Source: CAWARU01 sp963784575 (GTDB lineage: Bacteria; Pseudomonadota; Gammaproteobacteria; UBA6186; Azoamicaceae). Taken from it: a stretch of DNA of 64,000 nt. A program made the position numbers and the translations under genes. A model generated the notes under the pieces. The model saw only the letters and a program-made list of their open reading frames with translations. It had not been told where the DNA came from and made no database searches. The stretch is taken from assembly GCA_963784575.1 (NCBI GenBank), contig CAWARU010000001.1, positions 2,604,001 to 2,668,000 on the forward strand. The letters run 5' to 3'. Numbering within the stretch: the stretch's first letter is position 1; each line of letters starts with the position of its first letter. Positions 19,340-28,500 of this stretch are shown here, piece by piece.

Positions 19340-20218
19340 TTAAGTCGTGTGAGCTAATATATGTTTATAATCGCTGGTACCCAATCTCATTCCAACTTGG
19401 ACACGTTCCCCATCCGTTAGCCCAAGATCCCAGGAAACTGCATTTTTTTCAAACAAGACGATCACTGTGGATCCCATCTTAAACCGTCCTAATTCCTCAC
19501 CCCGTTTTAATCTGGGTGTGTCATCATATTGCCATTTTTGAATACGCTTCTGCATGCCTTCAACACCATTCTGTGATGTCACTGCACCTGCCCAAATGGT
19601 TTCGATGCTGCCAACAAGCATGGCACCTACGAGAACAACTGCGACTCGACCGATAGAAGTGTTAAAAATAGAAATGACGCGTTCGTTGAGGGCAAATAAA
19701 TTTGGAATGTTGTCGGTTGTTTCGGCATTCACTGAAAATAACTTGCCGGGAACATAGATCATTTCTGACAATTTCCCATCAATTGGCATATGGACACGGT
19801 GATAATCTGGCGGCGCAAGATAAATTGTGATGAAACTACCATCCTGGAAATTTTTGCTCAAGTTTTCATCATTGCCTAATAGATCTGAGACAGAATAGAG
19901 ATGATTTTTTGCTTGAATGATAAGCGTGTCTTCGATTTTACCAATTTGACTGATAACGCCGTCTGCGGGGGAGGCTATGTCATGCAAACCCATTGTTATC
20001 GGTCTTGCGGTACCATTTATAGCTCGGGTGAAGAATGCATTAAAGCTTGGGTATGAATACGGATCTTGAACGACAGCTTCTTCCATGTTGACAGTGTAGC
20101 GATTTACAAAATAACGAATTAAGAGATTTTTGATCCAAGGGATTTCGCAATTGGCCATCCATCCCGCAAAGCGAGAGAGGGCACGTTGAGGCATGTATTG
20201 TTGAAGTGATGGTAACAA
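19340..20218 (-). CDS. psd: Phosphatidylserine decarboxylase proenzyme
   Basis: 292 residues, type I enzyme that converts phosphatidylserine to phosphatidylethanolamine at the inner membrane. Typical segments are YPSFNAFFTR, SPADGVIS, the His-rich PPDYHRVHMP, and the self-cleavage site at the C-terminal side, KMGSTVIVLF. Here Met replaces the common Leu of LGST; the Gly-Ser bond that yields the pyruvoyl cofactor is intact. The start is a TTG at 20218, giving LPSLQQYMPQ, which aligns with the family N terminus; no ATG fits. It follows the small gene at 20230-20412 by 11 bases and is likely co-transcribed with it. Confidence 0.93.
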   Translation of the reverse strand: MLPSLQQYMPQRALSRFAGWMANCEIPWIKNLLIRYFVNRYTVNMEEAVVQDPYSYPSFNAFFTRAINGTARPITMGLHDIASPADGVISQIGKIEDTLIIQAKNHLYSVSDLLGNDENLSKNFQDGSFITIYLAPPDYHRVHMPIDGKLSEMIYVPGKLFSVNAETTDNIPNLFALNERVISIFNTSIGRVAVVLVGAMLVGSIETIWAGAVTSQNGVEGMQKRIQKWQYDDTPRLKRGEELGRFKMGSTVIVLFEKNAVSWDLGLTDGERVQVGMRLGTSDYKHILAHTT

Positions 20219-20229
20219 AATAATCTTAT

Positions 20230-20412
20230 CTATATGGGTGCAACTTCCAAACGGCGAGCTATTTCATTTAACTCATGGAGTGATTTTTTAGCAAGATTAT
20301 CAGCAATTTTCCGCCGATGACTTTCACTTAAACTTAAAATAGATTCAGATCGTTTTGAAACGAGCTGCTCTAAACGTTCATTCAAGACATCTAGCGAGTG
20401 TTCCATTTGCAT
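20230..20412 (-). CDS. Small helical protein upstream of psd, 60 residues
   Basis: Sequence MQMEHSLDVLNERLEQLVSK and onward is a plausible amphipathic helix or short coiled coil with no membrane segment. The stop lies 11 bases before the psd start on the same strand, and an AGGGG sequence precedes its ATG, so it is a reasonable first gene of a psd operon. Family not recognised. Confidence 0.5.
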   Translation of the reverse strand: MQMEHSLDVLNERLEQLVSKRSESILSLSESHRRKIADNLAKKSLHELNEIARRLEVAPI

Positions 20413-20817
20413 CTTAGTCCCCTGACATAAAATATACTCAAAAGCATGCTTATTAAGTATCGAAGATCACAAGTACAAGCAACAAAAAAGTAATCTGACT
20501 ATCCTGTAGATTACTCATTTAGAGTTTGTATTGTACAAATCCACTGGGGGTTAGTCAATAGCAATTCTAGAAACTAAAGACAGGAAACGGGTGAAATTAG
20601 GGAAAAATCTTCTAATAGCCTGCTATCGGAATCTCCTTAAGCGGGTTATCTCACTGAGCCAAAAATGAATTATAATAAAGTTGTTGAACTTTTGATTTGT
20701 AAGATATTGTAGTATCTGACTATTATTAGTGTGTAAGGTATGTAAGTTACTTTCAGCTATTGCAAAAGATGGCTGAAAAAAACAGTTAAAAAAACGGTTG
20801 AAAAAGACGGTTAAAAT
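20413..20817. other. 405-bp divergent intergenic region before orn
   Basis: No gene seen. It must hold promoters for the small gene/psd (minus) and orn (plus). Notable are the small inverted repeat AGATA...TATCT near 20702-20717 and three imperfect direct repeats of AAAAACGGTTGAAA (20775-20816) that run up to the orn start and replace a normal ribosome-binding site. Confidence 0.4.
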
Positions 20818-21369
20818 ATGAAACCAAACCCAAATCATTTAATTTGGTTAGATTTAGAAATGACAGGCCTAGATCCCGACAACGATAAGATCTTGGAAAT
20901 TGCCACAGTAGTAACCGATGAAAAATTGAATATCATTGCTGAAGGGCCGGTACTTGCTGTGTTCCAAGAAGACAGCCTATTAAATGGCATGGATGAATGG
21001 AATACCAAACAACACAATAAATCCGGATTGGTTGAACGCGTACGCAATAGCACTTTAGATGAACAAGCTGCAGAGGCCATCACTTTGGAATTTCTAATGC
21101 GTTTTGTGCCGCAAAATAAATCTCCTATGTGCGGCAATAGTATTTGCCAAGATCGACGTTTTCTCTATCGCAATATGCCAAAACTTGAGCAATATTTCCA
21201 TTATAGAAATCTCGATGTCAGCACTATAAAAGAATTAGCTAAGCGTTGGATGCCCAATGTTGCCAAACAATTTAAGAAAAAATCCAAGCATTTAGCGATG
21301 GATGATATCAAAGAATCCATTGCAGAATTAATGCATTATCGGGAACATTTCATGAAAATTGAGAATTAA
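20818..21369 (+). CDS. orn: Oligoribonuclease
   Basis: 183 residues, full length. A DEDDh 3'-5' exoribonuclease that degrades 2-5 nt RNAs and pGpG to mononucleotides. Exo I is IWLDLEMTGLDP (Asp, Glu), Exo II is GNSICQDRRFL, Exo III lies in the KHLAMDDIKESI segment. It heads the run orn-nnrD-tsaE-mutL, the same order as in E. coli (with queG and amiB missing). The region just before the ATG is A-rich without a good ribosome-binding site. Confidence 0.96.
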   Translation: MKPNPNHLIWLDLEMTGLDPDNDKILEIATVVTDEKLNIIAEGPVLAVFQEDSLLNGMDEWNTKQHNKSGLVERVRNSTLDEQAAEAITLEFLMRFVPQNKSPMCGNSICQDRRFLYRNMPKLEQYFHYRNLDVSTIKELAKRWMPNVAKQFKKKSKHLAMDDIKESIAELMHYREHFMKIEN

Positions 21370-21479
21370 TATAAAAAATGAAAAAAGTGAAAAAAATGAA
21401 ATTATTAAAAAAAGTGAAACTAGTTAAAAATGAGTGGTTGGAAAATTAGGGAGCCCTAAAAATTTTTACCATCGAAACT

Positions 21480-22304
21480 TTGTCTTTAAAAAAGTGTCTT
21501 GCGGAGTTGCCGAAACGTAACAAGGAGGCAAATAAAGGCAATTTTGGCCATGTTTTGGTGGTGGGTGGAGATTATGGATTTGAAGGCTCCGTTCGATTGA
21601 CGGGTGAAGCTGCGTTGCGATCGGGTGCTGGATTGGTAACAGTTGCGACGAGACCCGAGCATGCTTATGCTATTGCGGGTAATTGTCCTGAGTTGATGTG
21701 CCATGGCGTTGCAAATGCAGAAGATTTAGAACTTTTATTGCACCGCGCTACTGTAGTGGCTATTGGACCTGGTCTTCAAAAATTAGAATTTGGCAAGCAC
21801 CTTTGGATGCGAGTGCTGCAAAGTGATTTGCCTTTGGTGGTGGATGCCGATGCTCTAAATTTGCTTTCGGAGCATCCAAGTCCCCGTCATAATTGGGTGC
21901 TGACGCCGCATCCTGGAGAAGCGGCGAGACTCTTGCAGACAACTGCTGGCGAGATTCAAAAAGATCGCAGTAGAGCTATTGCAAAATTGCAAGAAAAGTA
22001 TCAAGGAGTCATTGTATTAAAGGGCGCGGGAACATTGGTGCTGGGTGAAGAACTGGATGAAGAAAAAGAGCATCTCTATCTTTGTGAAGCTGGTAATCCC
22101 GGTATGGCAGTGGGTGGTATGGGAGATGTGCTCACAGGCATCATCGCTGCTCTGATTGCTCAAGGCTTATCACTCTTGCAAGCAGCAAAACTAGCTGTAA
22201 TCGTTCATGCGACTGCGGGAGATGAAGCGGCAAAACTCGGAGAAATCGGTATCAAAGCAAGCGATCTCTTTATGTATCTTCCTCGTATTTTAAATGATCA
22301 TTAA
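21480..22304 (+). CDS. nnrD: ADP-dependent NAD(P)H-hydrate dehydratase
   Basis: 274 residues corresponding to the C-terminal, ribokinase-like half of E. coli Nnr (YjeF). It removes water from damaged NAD(P)H hydrate using ADP. Motifs: GNFGHVLVVGGDYGFEGS near the N terminus and GNPGMAVGGMGDVLTGIIAA near residue 210. The N-terminal epimerase domain (NnrE) found fused in E. coli is missing and not elsewhere in the window. The start is a TTG at 21480; an ATG is not available nearby. It overlaps tsaE by 11 bases. Confidence 0.9.
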   Translation: MSLKKCLAELPKRNKEANKGNFGHVLVVGGDYGFEGSVRLTGEAALRSGAGLVTVATRPEHAYAIAGNCPELMCHGVANAEDLELLLHRATVVAIGPGLQKLEFGKHLWMRVLQSDLPLVVDADALNLLSEHPSPRHNWVLTPHPGEAARLLQTTAGEIQKDRSRAIAKLQEKYQGVIVLKGAGTLVLGEELDEEKEHLYLCEAGNPGMAVGGMGDVLTGIIAALIAQGLSLLQAAKLAVIVHATAGDEAAKLGEIGIKASDLFMYLPRILNDH

Positions 22305-22776
22305 CCTTATCCTTCCAGAAGAAAAAGATACCATTGCCATGGGAATGGAACTTGGCAGAAAAATTTCTCCCGGGGTTATTGCATTTTTCAAAGGTGAATT
22401 GGGCGCTGGCAAGACAACTTTTATTCGTGCCATGCTGGGCGGGCTTGGGTTTCACGGTAAAGTAAAAAGTCCAACCTTCACAATTGTTGAAGAATATGAG
22501 CTAGAAAACGGTCCCCTCTTTCATTTTGATTTTTATCGATTATCGGATCCAGAGGAATTAGAATATATTGGTATTTTTGAGTATTTTAGGGAAAATGCCA
22601 TTGTTCTGATAGAATGGCCAGAGAAAGGTGAAGGCTTTTTGCCAAAACCAGATCTTATTTTGGATTTCTCTGTACCCGATATGCCCGAGATGGGCCGTCA
22701 TCTATCGATAGAAAGCCAGAGTGAAAAAGGAGATAAGGTTTTAGCCAGCATTGATAAAACTTGGGCCAAAATTTAG
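22294..22776 (+). CDS. tsaE: tRNA threonylcarbamoyladenosine biosynthesis ATPase TsaE
   Basis: 160 residues. Walker A is GELGAGKTTFIRA; also SPTFTIVEEYE, HFDFYRL and the conserved IEWPEKG. TsaE works with TsaB/TsaD/TsaC to form t6A37 in tRNAs that read ANN codons. Overlaps nnrD by 11 bases and is followed 29 bases later by mutL, where E. coli has amiB in between. Confidence 0.95.
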   Translation: MIINLILPEEKDTIAMGMELGRKISPGVIAFFKGELGAGKTTFIRAMLGGLGFHGKVKSPTFTIVEEYELENGPLFHFDFYRLSDPEELEYIGIFEYFRENAIVLIEWPEKGEGFLPKPDLILDFSVPDMPEMGRHLSIESQSEKGDKVLASIDKTWAKI

Positions 22777-22805
22777 CATGAAAACTCTGACTTGATTACT
22801 TTAAC

Positions 22806-24710
22806 ATGAAAAAATCAGCAATAAAACGCATACAAAAGCTTCCAATTCAGCTCGCCAATCAAATTGCAGCAGGCGAAGTGATTGAACGCCCTGCCTCCGT
22901 CTTGAAAGAATTACTTGAAAACAGCATTGATGCAGGTGCCACTGTGATAGAGGTAACCTTGCTTCAAGGCGGCCAAAAATTGATCCGAGTGCAGGACGAT
23001 GGCTGCGGTATTTGTAAAGAAGATTTGGCCTTGGCATTGTCGCAGCATGCAACCAGCAAAATTGCAACACTTTCAGATTTAGAAAGCGTCAGAAGTTTGG
23101 GTTTTCGGGGCGAAGCTTTGGCGAGCATTGCAGCCGTTTCGCGTTTGTCTTTGACTTCTGCGATAGAATCTCAGGAAACAGGTTGGACAATTAAGATGGA
23201 GGGCCGGGAACATAACTTTGTGTTAAAGCCCGCGCCTTTCTTGCAAGGAACCATTGTGGAAGTTCGGGATTTGTTTTACAACACTCCGGCCCGCCGCAAA
23301 TTTCTGCGATCTGAGAGAACGGAATTCAATCATGTTGAAGAAGTATTTAAGCGTATCGCGCTTTCCAAACCCCATGTTGCCTTTGTTTTAAAGCAGGGGG
23401 ACAAGCAAATCAAGCGCTTGCCCGCATGTTTCGAGCGAGCGACTGAAACACATCGTGTTGCTGCAATTTGCGGCCATAGTTTTACCAGCAAGGCTCTTTA
23501 TGTCGAAGCCGAAGCCAATGGACTAAAACTGCGCGGTTGGCTCGGCAGTCCGGAGGCACACCGGGCCCAAGCCGATCTGCAATATTTTTATGTTAATGGT
23601 AGAATCGTGCGCGATAAAGTCATTAATCACGCACTGCGCCATGCTTACCAGACCTTCTGTCCGCCTGGCCGGCATTCTGCTTATTTACTTTACTTCGAAC
23701 TGGATCCGGAAGCCGTAGATGTTAATGTGCATCCTACCAAGCATGAGGTGCGTTTTAGGGAGGCAAGAAGCGTGCATGCATTTTTGACATATAGTATACA
23801 AGAAGCGCTTCTTGAAACTGAAAAGAAAAAGGAAAAAAATGAAGCAAGAAATAGCAATAATGATATTGAAACTGAAAATATGAAAGAAGAAAATAAAGAG
23901 GGTGATAATAAAAATAGAGAATTTAATGCCGCAGCAGTACAACATAAATTATGGGATGATATGGAAATGGATGAAGATGGTGTTCTGAATCCAGTACAGG
24001 TAAATCCTGCATCTGTAGCTTCTGTTTTTGCAGATTCTGTGGCCAGACAACAGAACGTTGCTGTAGCTGCTGTATATGTAAAACAACCGAGTATTCTTCG
24101 CAGACGAGTGCATCCTATCACGCTTCTGGGGGATGAATTAATGCTTGCATCAATAGCATCTTCAATAGATAGAGAGGAAGAAGATGGAGAGGAAGATGGA
24201 GGGATTGGTGAAAACAAGAGTTTAATTGTTGCTGATATTAAAGAATTAAAGAAAAGTCATTTTAGAGTATTGCTTAATGAGGCTTATAAATCCGATGGGA
24301 TTGCAAAAAAGCCCCTACTTATCCCCCAATCAATTGCTGTTACAAAAGAGCATATTCACAATCTGAATGATTCGGATATTAATTGGCAGAAGCTGGGATT
24401 TGAATATACCCAAATCGCACCTGAAAAAATACTCCTTAGAGCCGTTCCTTATTTGCTCAGTTTGAATTTTGGTTATGATGATAATACACACTTTATGATA
24501 AATTTATTACAAAAAACACTTATTCAAGATGTAATTGAAGTGATTTCAAATAAGCTATGTCAGCAGGAAATGACTATTGATGAAATGTGTAATATATTAG
24601 AATCTTGCATAAAATTAGAATCAGAACATAGAAAAATGTCTCAAAGTACGTATCAAAAAATGTATCAAATATTAAAGTTATGCGATTTAAAAAAATTACT
24701 ATTTTCCTAA
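22806..24710 (+). CDS. mutL: DNA mismatch repair protein MutL
   Basis: 634 residues. The N-terminal GHKL ATPase is well conserved: QIAAGEVIERPASVLKELLENS, DDGCGI, HATSKI, GFRGEALASI, and FYNTPARRKF. A Glu/Asn/Lys-rich linker covers ~residues 335-430. The C-terminal dimerisation domain is divergent and AT-rich; I see neither the DQHAxHER endonuclease motif nor the terminal CPHGRP-type motif. This fits the E. coli-type MutL that depends on MutH rather than cutting DNA itself. Last gene before the giant-protein insertion. No clear ribosome-binding site. Confidence 0.94.
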   Translation: MKKSAIKRIQKLPIQLANQIAAGEVIERPASVLKELLENSIDAGATVIEVTLLQGGQKLIRVQDDGCGICKEDLALALSQHATSKIATLSDLESVRSLGFRGEALASIAAVSRLSLTSAIESQETGWTIKMEGREHNFVLKPAPFLQGTIVEVRDLFYNTPARRKFLRSERTEFNHVEEVFKRIALSKPHVAFVLKQGDKQIKRLPACFERATETHRVAAICGHSFTSKALYVEAEANGLKLRGWLGSPEAHRAQADLQYFYVNGRIVRDKVINHALRHAYQTFCPPGRHSAYLLYFELDPEAVDVNVHPTKHEVRFREARSVHAFLTYSIQEALLETEKKKEKNEARNSNNDIETENMKEENKEGDNKNREFNAAAVQHKLWDDMEMDEDGVLNPVQVNPASVASVFADSVARQQNVAVAAVYVKQPSILRRRVHPITLLGDELMLASIASSIDREEEDGEEDGGIGENKSLIVADIKELKKSHFRVLLNEAYKSDGIAKKPLLIPQSIAVTKEHIHNLNDSDINWQKLGFEYTQIAPEKILLRAVPYLLSLNFGYDDNTHFMINLLQKTLIQDVIEVISNKLCQQEMTIDEMCNILESCIKLESEHRKMSQSTYQKMYQILKLCDLKKLLFS

Positions 24711-24947
24711 AAACTATTTAGAAAACATTTCTTCTCCATCTAATCATGATAACTTCTCTGACCACATGGATCCTTCCATTTCTTTTTTTATAAAAAATGA
24801 AACATTACAGGTACTCATTGGTCAAAAATGGTAAAGGAATTTAGGAGTGAAGATTTTTTAACGTGTAATCACACGGATTATAAATCATAAATGTTAGAAA
24901 ATTTCATTTTTTTATTATTTTTTATTATAACGAGATAAGAGAGAAAC

Positions 24948-25511
24948 ATGCCTAAAGATGATTTAACAACTCCGGATTCGCCAGGCTCGAGTGGGTCTGT
25001 TGATGTTGTGACTCCAGATAAAGCATCAGCTGCAAATCCAGCTCAACCCGTCCAGCCTGTGCAATCTGATCCACAAGGCATACCTGCAAAAAAAGAGGAA
25101 GAACCAGCTCAAAAAAAGGCAGAGATGCTAGTAGCAGTGCAGCCAGAGATTGCCCAACCTGTAATGGTCCAGCCAGTAATTATTCAACCTGAGAGTGCTA
25201 AGTCGGAAAATGCTCAGCCAGAGATTCCTCAGATGAAAGCTGCTCAACCAGAAAATGTGCAACCAGCTCAAGATGTTCAAGCAGCTCCAGGAGATTCTGT
25301 AGTACCCACTTCTCAAACTGTACAGCCTGATCAACCTAAATCACAAAGTGTTCCTGTTCAGCCGGGTAGTGTTCAGCAAGTCCCAGCGGTAGTTCCTACT
25401 CCTCAAGTGAAAGAGAGAAACATAATACTTGAGATGCAGGATGTACTGCTACATGTCTCCAAATTAGAAAATCCACAAAATGTATTAACAACTGCTAGAG
25501 CAGAATCCTAA
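24948..25511 (+). CDS. Pro/Gln-rich leader region of the giant repeat protein
   Basis: 187 residues, low complexity, dominated by repeated (Ala/Val)-Gln-Pro-(Glu/Val) units such as QPEIAQPVMVQPVIIQPE. It ends in a short helical segment. The stop (25509-25511) is one base before the ATG of the next gene. If one A is removed from GCAGAATCCTAACATG, the frame runs straight through (..Ala-Asp-Pro-Asn-Met-Asp-Lys..), so this may be the disordered N terminus of the giant protein. Otherwise it is a separate, translationally coupled gene. No signal peptide. Confidence 0.6.
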   Translation: MPKDDLTTPDSPGSSGSVDVVTPDKASAANPAQPVQPVQSDPQGIPAKKEEEPAQKKAEMLVAVQPEIAQPVMVQPVIIQPESAKSENAQPEIPQMKAAQPENVQPAQDVQAAPGDSVVPTSQTVQPDQPKSQSVPVQPGSVQQVPAVVPTPQVKERNIILEMQDVLLHVSKLENPQNVLTTARAES

Positions 25512-25512
25512 C

Positions 25513-28500
25513 ATGGATAAGGCAGCCTTGCAGGCAGCCGAAAATTCTGTAAAAGCCTATGAAAAAGACCTCAAACGAATTCAAGTATTATCCAGTCAAA
25601 AAAGCCATACAAAACAAGAAATTGCAGAATTTGAAGCAATAAAGGGGAGAATGGAAGCGTGGGAGGGACAGTTTGAAAATTGGAAGAAGACTCCTAACAC
25701 AAAAATATCCTACGGTAATCTCACAGCAGAACAGTTGGACTTTAAATTACGCATACAGCATCTTCACGAAACTGCAAATCCCCTCAGTCTACGTGCAAAT
25801 CTCGTCAGCAAACGAGGAAAAATTGATAATTTTGATGAACAGGCAAAGGTTATCGTTGCAGGCTTGGAGGAATACGAACAAGATCTGATTCGATTATCCA
25901 GGTTAGTAAATAAAGAAAATTATACGTCAGAGGAACAAAAAGCACTTGAAGAAATTTATGAGAGAATGACTAGTTGGAGAGCCGAGTATTCAAAATGGGA
26001 CGGCAGAGTAGAAACACTTCCAAAACCATACGGGACTTCTGCATCACCTTCGGCACAGGCAGCGTATCCCTCTGGCACAATCACTATACAGCAGGCAGTA
26101 CCTCTTGTAGGACAACCGACACCACCGATGGGATTGCCTCCAGATTCTGCACGCGCAGTGCAACCACAACCTCAAAGTGCTGGGGTAACCTTAACTGCTT
26201 CGGTTCCACAACAAGACCCAAGTAAAAGTGCAGCAGCAGTGAGTGTCACCGATTCAGGAGATGCACAAGTAAAGCCTGCTGCACCAGCATCTCCTGTGAC
26301 GGAAGTCACTCCAGTTCAAAAGATGCCAGAACCCAAATTAGCAAAGGATCCCAGTATTTTTAGTGGGGGCTGGTTTAGGGCTAAGCATACTAGATTCAAA
26401 GCCTGGAAAGCGAGAAGAAAAGTAAACAGTAATGTAAGAGATATCGCTCTATTAGAGAGAGATAGGCTTTCAGCATTATCGAGGAACGATCCAGACACAG
26501 CTGCCATCAGGGGTTATCAAATAGAAGTACTAGGCAAACTCAAAGCACGGTATGAAGCTGAAAGCTATAGTGCTCAGGCAAAGCATGATGATCATGTCAT
26601 TGATGTTGAGAGACGAAAAGAATTAAAAAATTACAGAGTACCCAAGGATGCGACCCCAGAGCAAAAACAACAAGCGAAAGAAGAGAGGAAGAAAGCAGAA
26701 AAAGTTTATGAAAAAGTTGCTAAGCTGCGACATCAAGCTCGGGTTCAGCATAAGCAGTTCGCACGTCAATATGTGAAACATGAAATTGATATGATCCCTC
26801 GCGGCTATGAAAAACCGCCTGAAACAGTGCCACATAAATGGATCTGGCCGATCAGAAAGAAACTCTCTGCTGCTGAGATCTCTAGGAAAGAACATAAGAT
26901 TGCGTACCTTAAGGCTCAGTCTGAAAGCGCCAAAATCGATCATCGAATATTGCAAGATTTAACCAGGAATGTACGCTTACATCCTCCTTCTGAAGTGGAA
27001 AAATTGGAAAAAGCATTGGCAGCATTTGAGAGAATAAAAGCAATAAGAGATAAAATTGGTAAAGAGTGGCAGCGGGTAGAAACAAGACATTATAACGCTC
27101 AATTTGGATTTATTAAATCTCGAACACTTTCACCAAAACAAAAAGAAAATCGCAAAAATAAGGCTATAGATGGCGCAGCAGACTACAAAGCAGCCAATCT
27201 CATCATGGCAAGAGCAGGAAAAATGCCTGAGGGCATGGAAAAGCTCGAAGAAAAAATGCAGGAATTTGATAAAATTCGTAATGTGCGTGAAGAATTGAGA
27301 AAAATCGCCAAAAAGGCCGATCGCGCTGTGGAAAAAAGCAGCAATAAGCTATTGGGCGCGAAAGTCGATCTCGGAAAATTGGATGGCATCCATACTAACT
27401 TAAAGCAAGGAGGGGCAGCAGGTATTAAGCAATTGGAGAACCTGCCAAAGGATGAACTGAACCACATTCACAAGTTGAGGCGTGCCGAATCAGCGAAAGT
27501 AGACTATAAAATCGCTCAAAATTTGATGAAAGATCTAGACAAGCCACCACCGGAGCGAGTGGACAGTATCAAGCAGGATATGGATAACTTGATGCGGCTC
27601 AAAGCACTCAAAGATCAAATGAGAGTAAAATTAGAGAAGGCTGAGAAAAAGTATAGAAATCCCTATCATGCCATTATGGGGGCAAAATCGCCGCTTCGAA
27701 GAGCTGATGAGTTGCGAAGAGCCGAATCCTTACAAGCCGACTATAATGTCACGCAACAAATTTTTGAAAATCTGTCAAAGAAAGACCCGGTCACACCAAA
27801 GGATATCGAGCAAGCAAGGAAGGTGGTTGAAGCGCTAGAAGAAGTGAGGCGAGTCAGAGATAAGATACTGGATGATCTTGCTAAAGCTTCGATATCTGTA
27901 CAGAAATTCAACAACAGATATCCGGAAGTGGCTGCGGAGACTGGCTCACCGCCCTCCCCCAGAAAAACTAAGCTCAATCAACTGCAGAGAAATGCTGATA
28001 TTCTGAAAACAGATCTTGCCATTGTCAATAATATCATCGCTCATGCAAGCAAAAATTATGATAATGAGAAAATTCTGACAAGCTTGAATGAATGCATGGC
28101 AAAATTTGAAGAAATCAGAAAATACAGAGAAGAGATCAAAAAGAATCTGGAAAAGGCTGAAAAAAGCCTGATGCGAAGTAGAATGCGTACTGTGTTGCCC
28201 ACCATGGGCAATGTCATTCCCATTAATAGAGAAATAGGATTTGGGCAGGGTATTTCTCGGAATAAAACCAAAGCGGAAAAAGATTATGAGAAGCGCACTG
28301 TGGAAGATCTACAGAGCGATTTTGATTTTACGCAGAAGATGCTGAAACAATTTGAGCCGCCAAATGAGATAAGTGCAGATAAATTCGATACCGTGAAAGA
28401 GCAGCTTGATAACCATAAAAAAGCAACAAAAATTCGGGATAAACTCAGGAAACAACTGAAAGAAAGCGATCTTAAGATTGAGAGATATAGTCTCTTGAAA

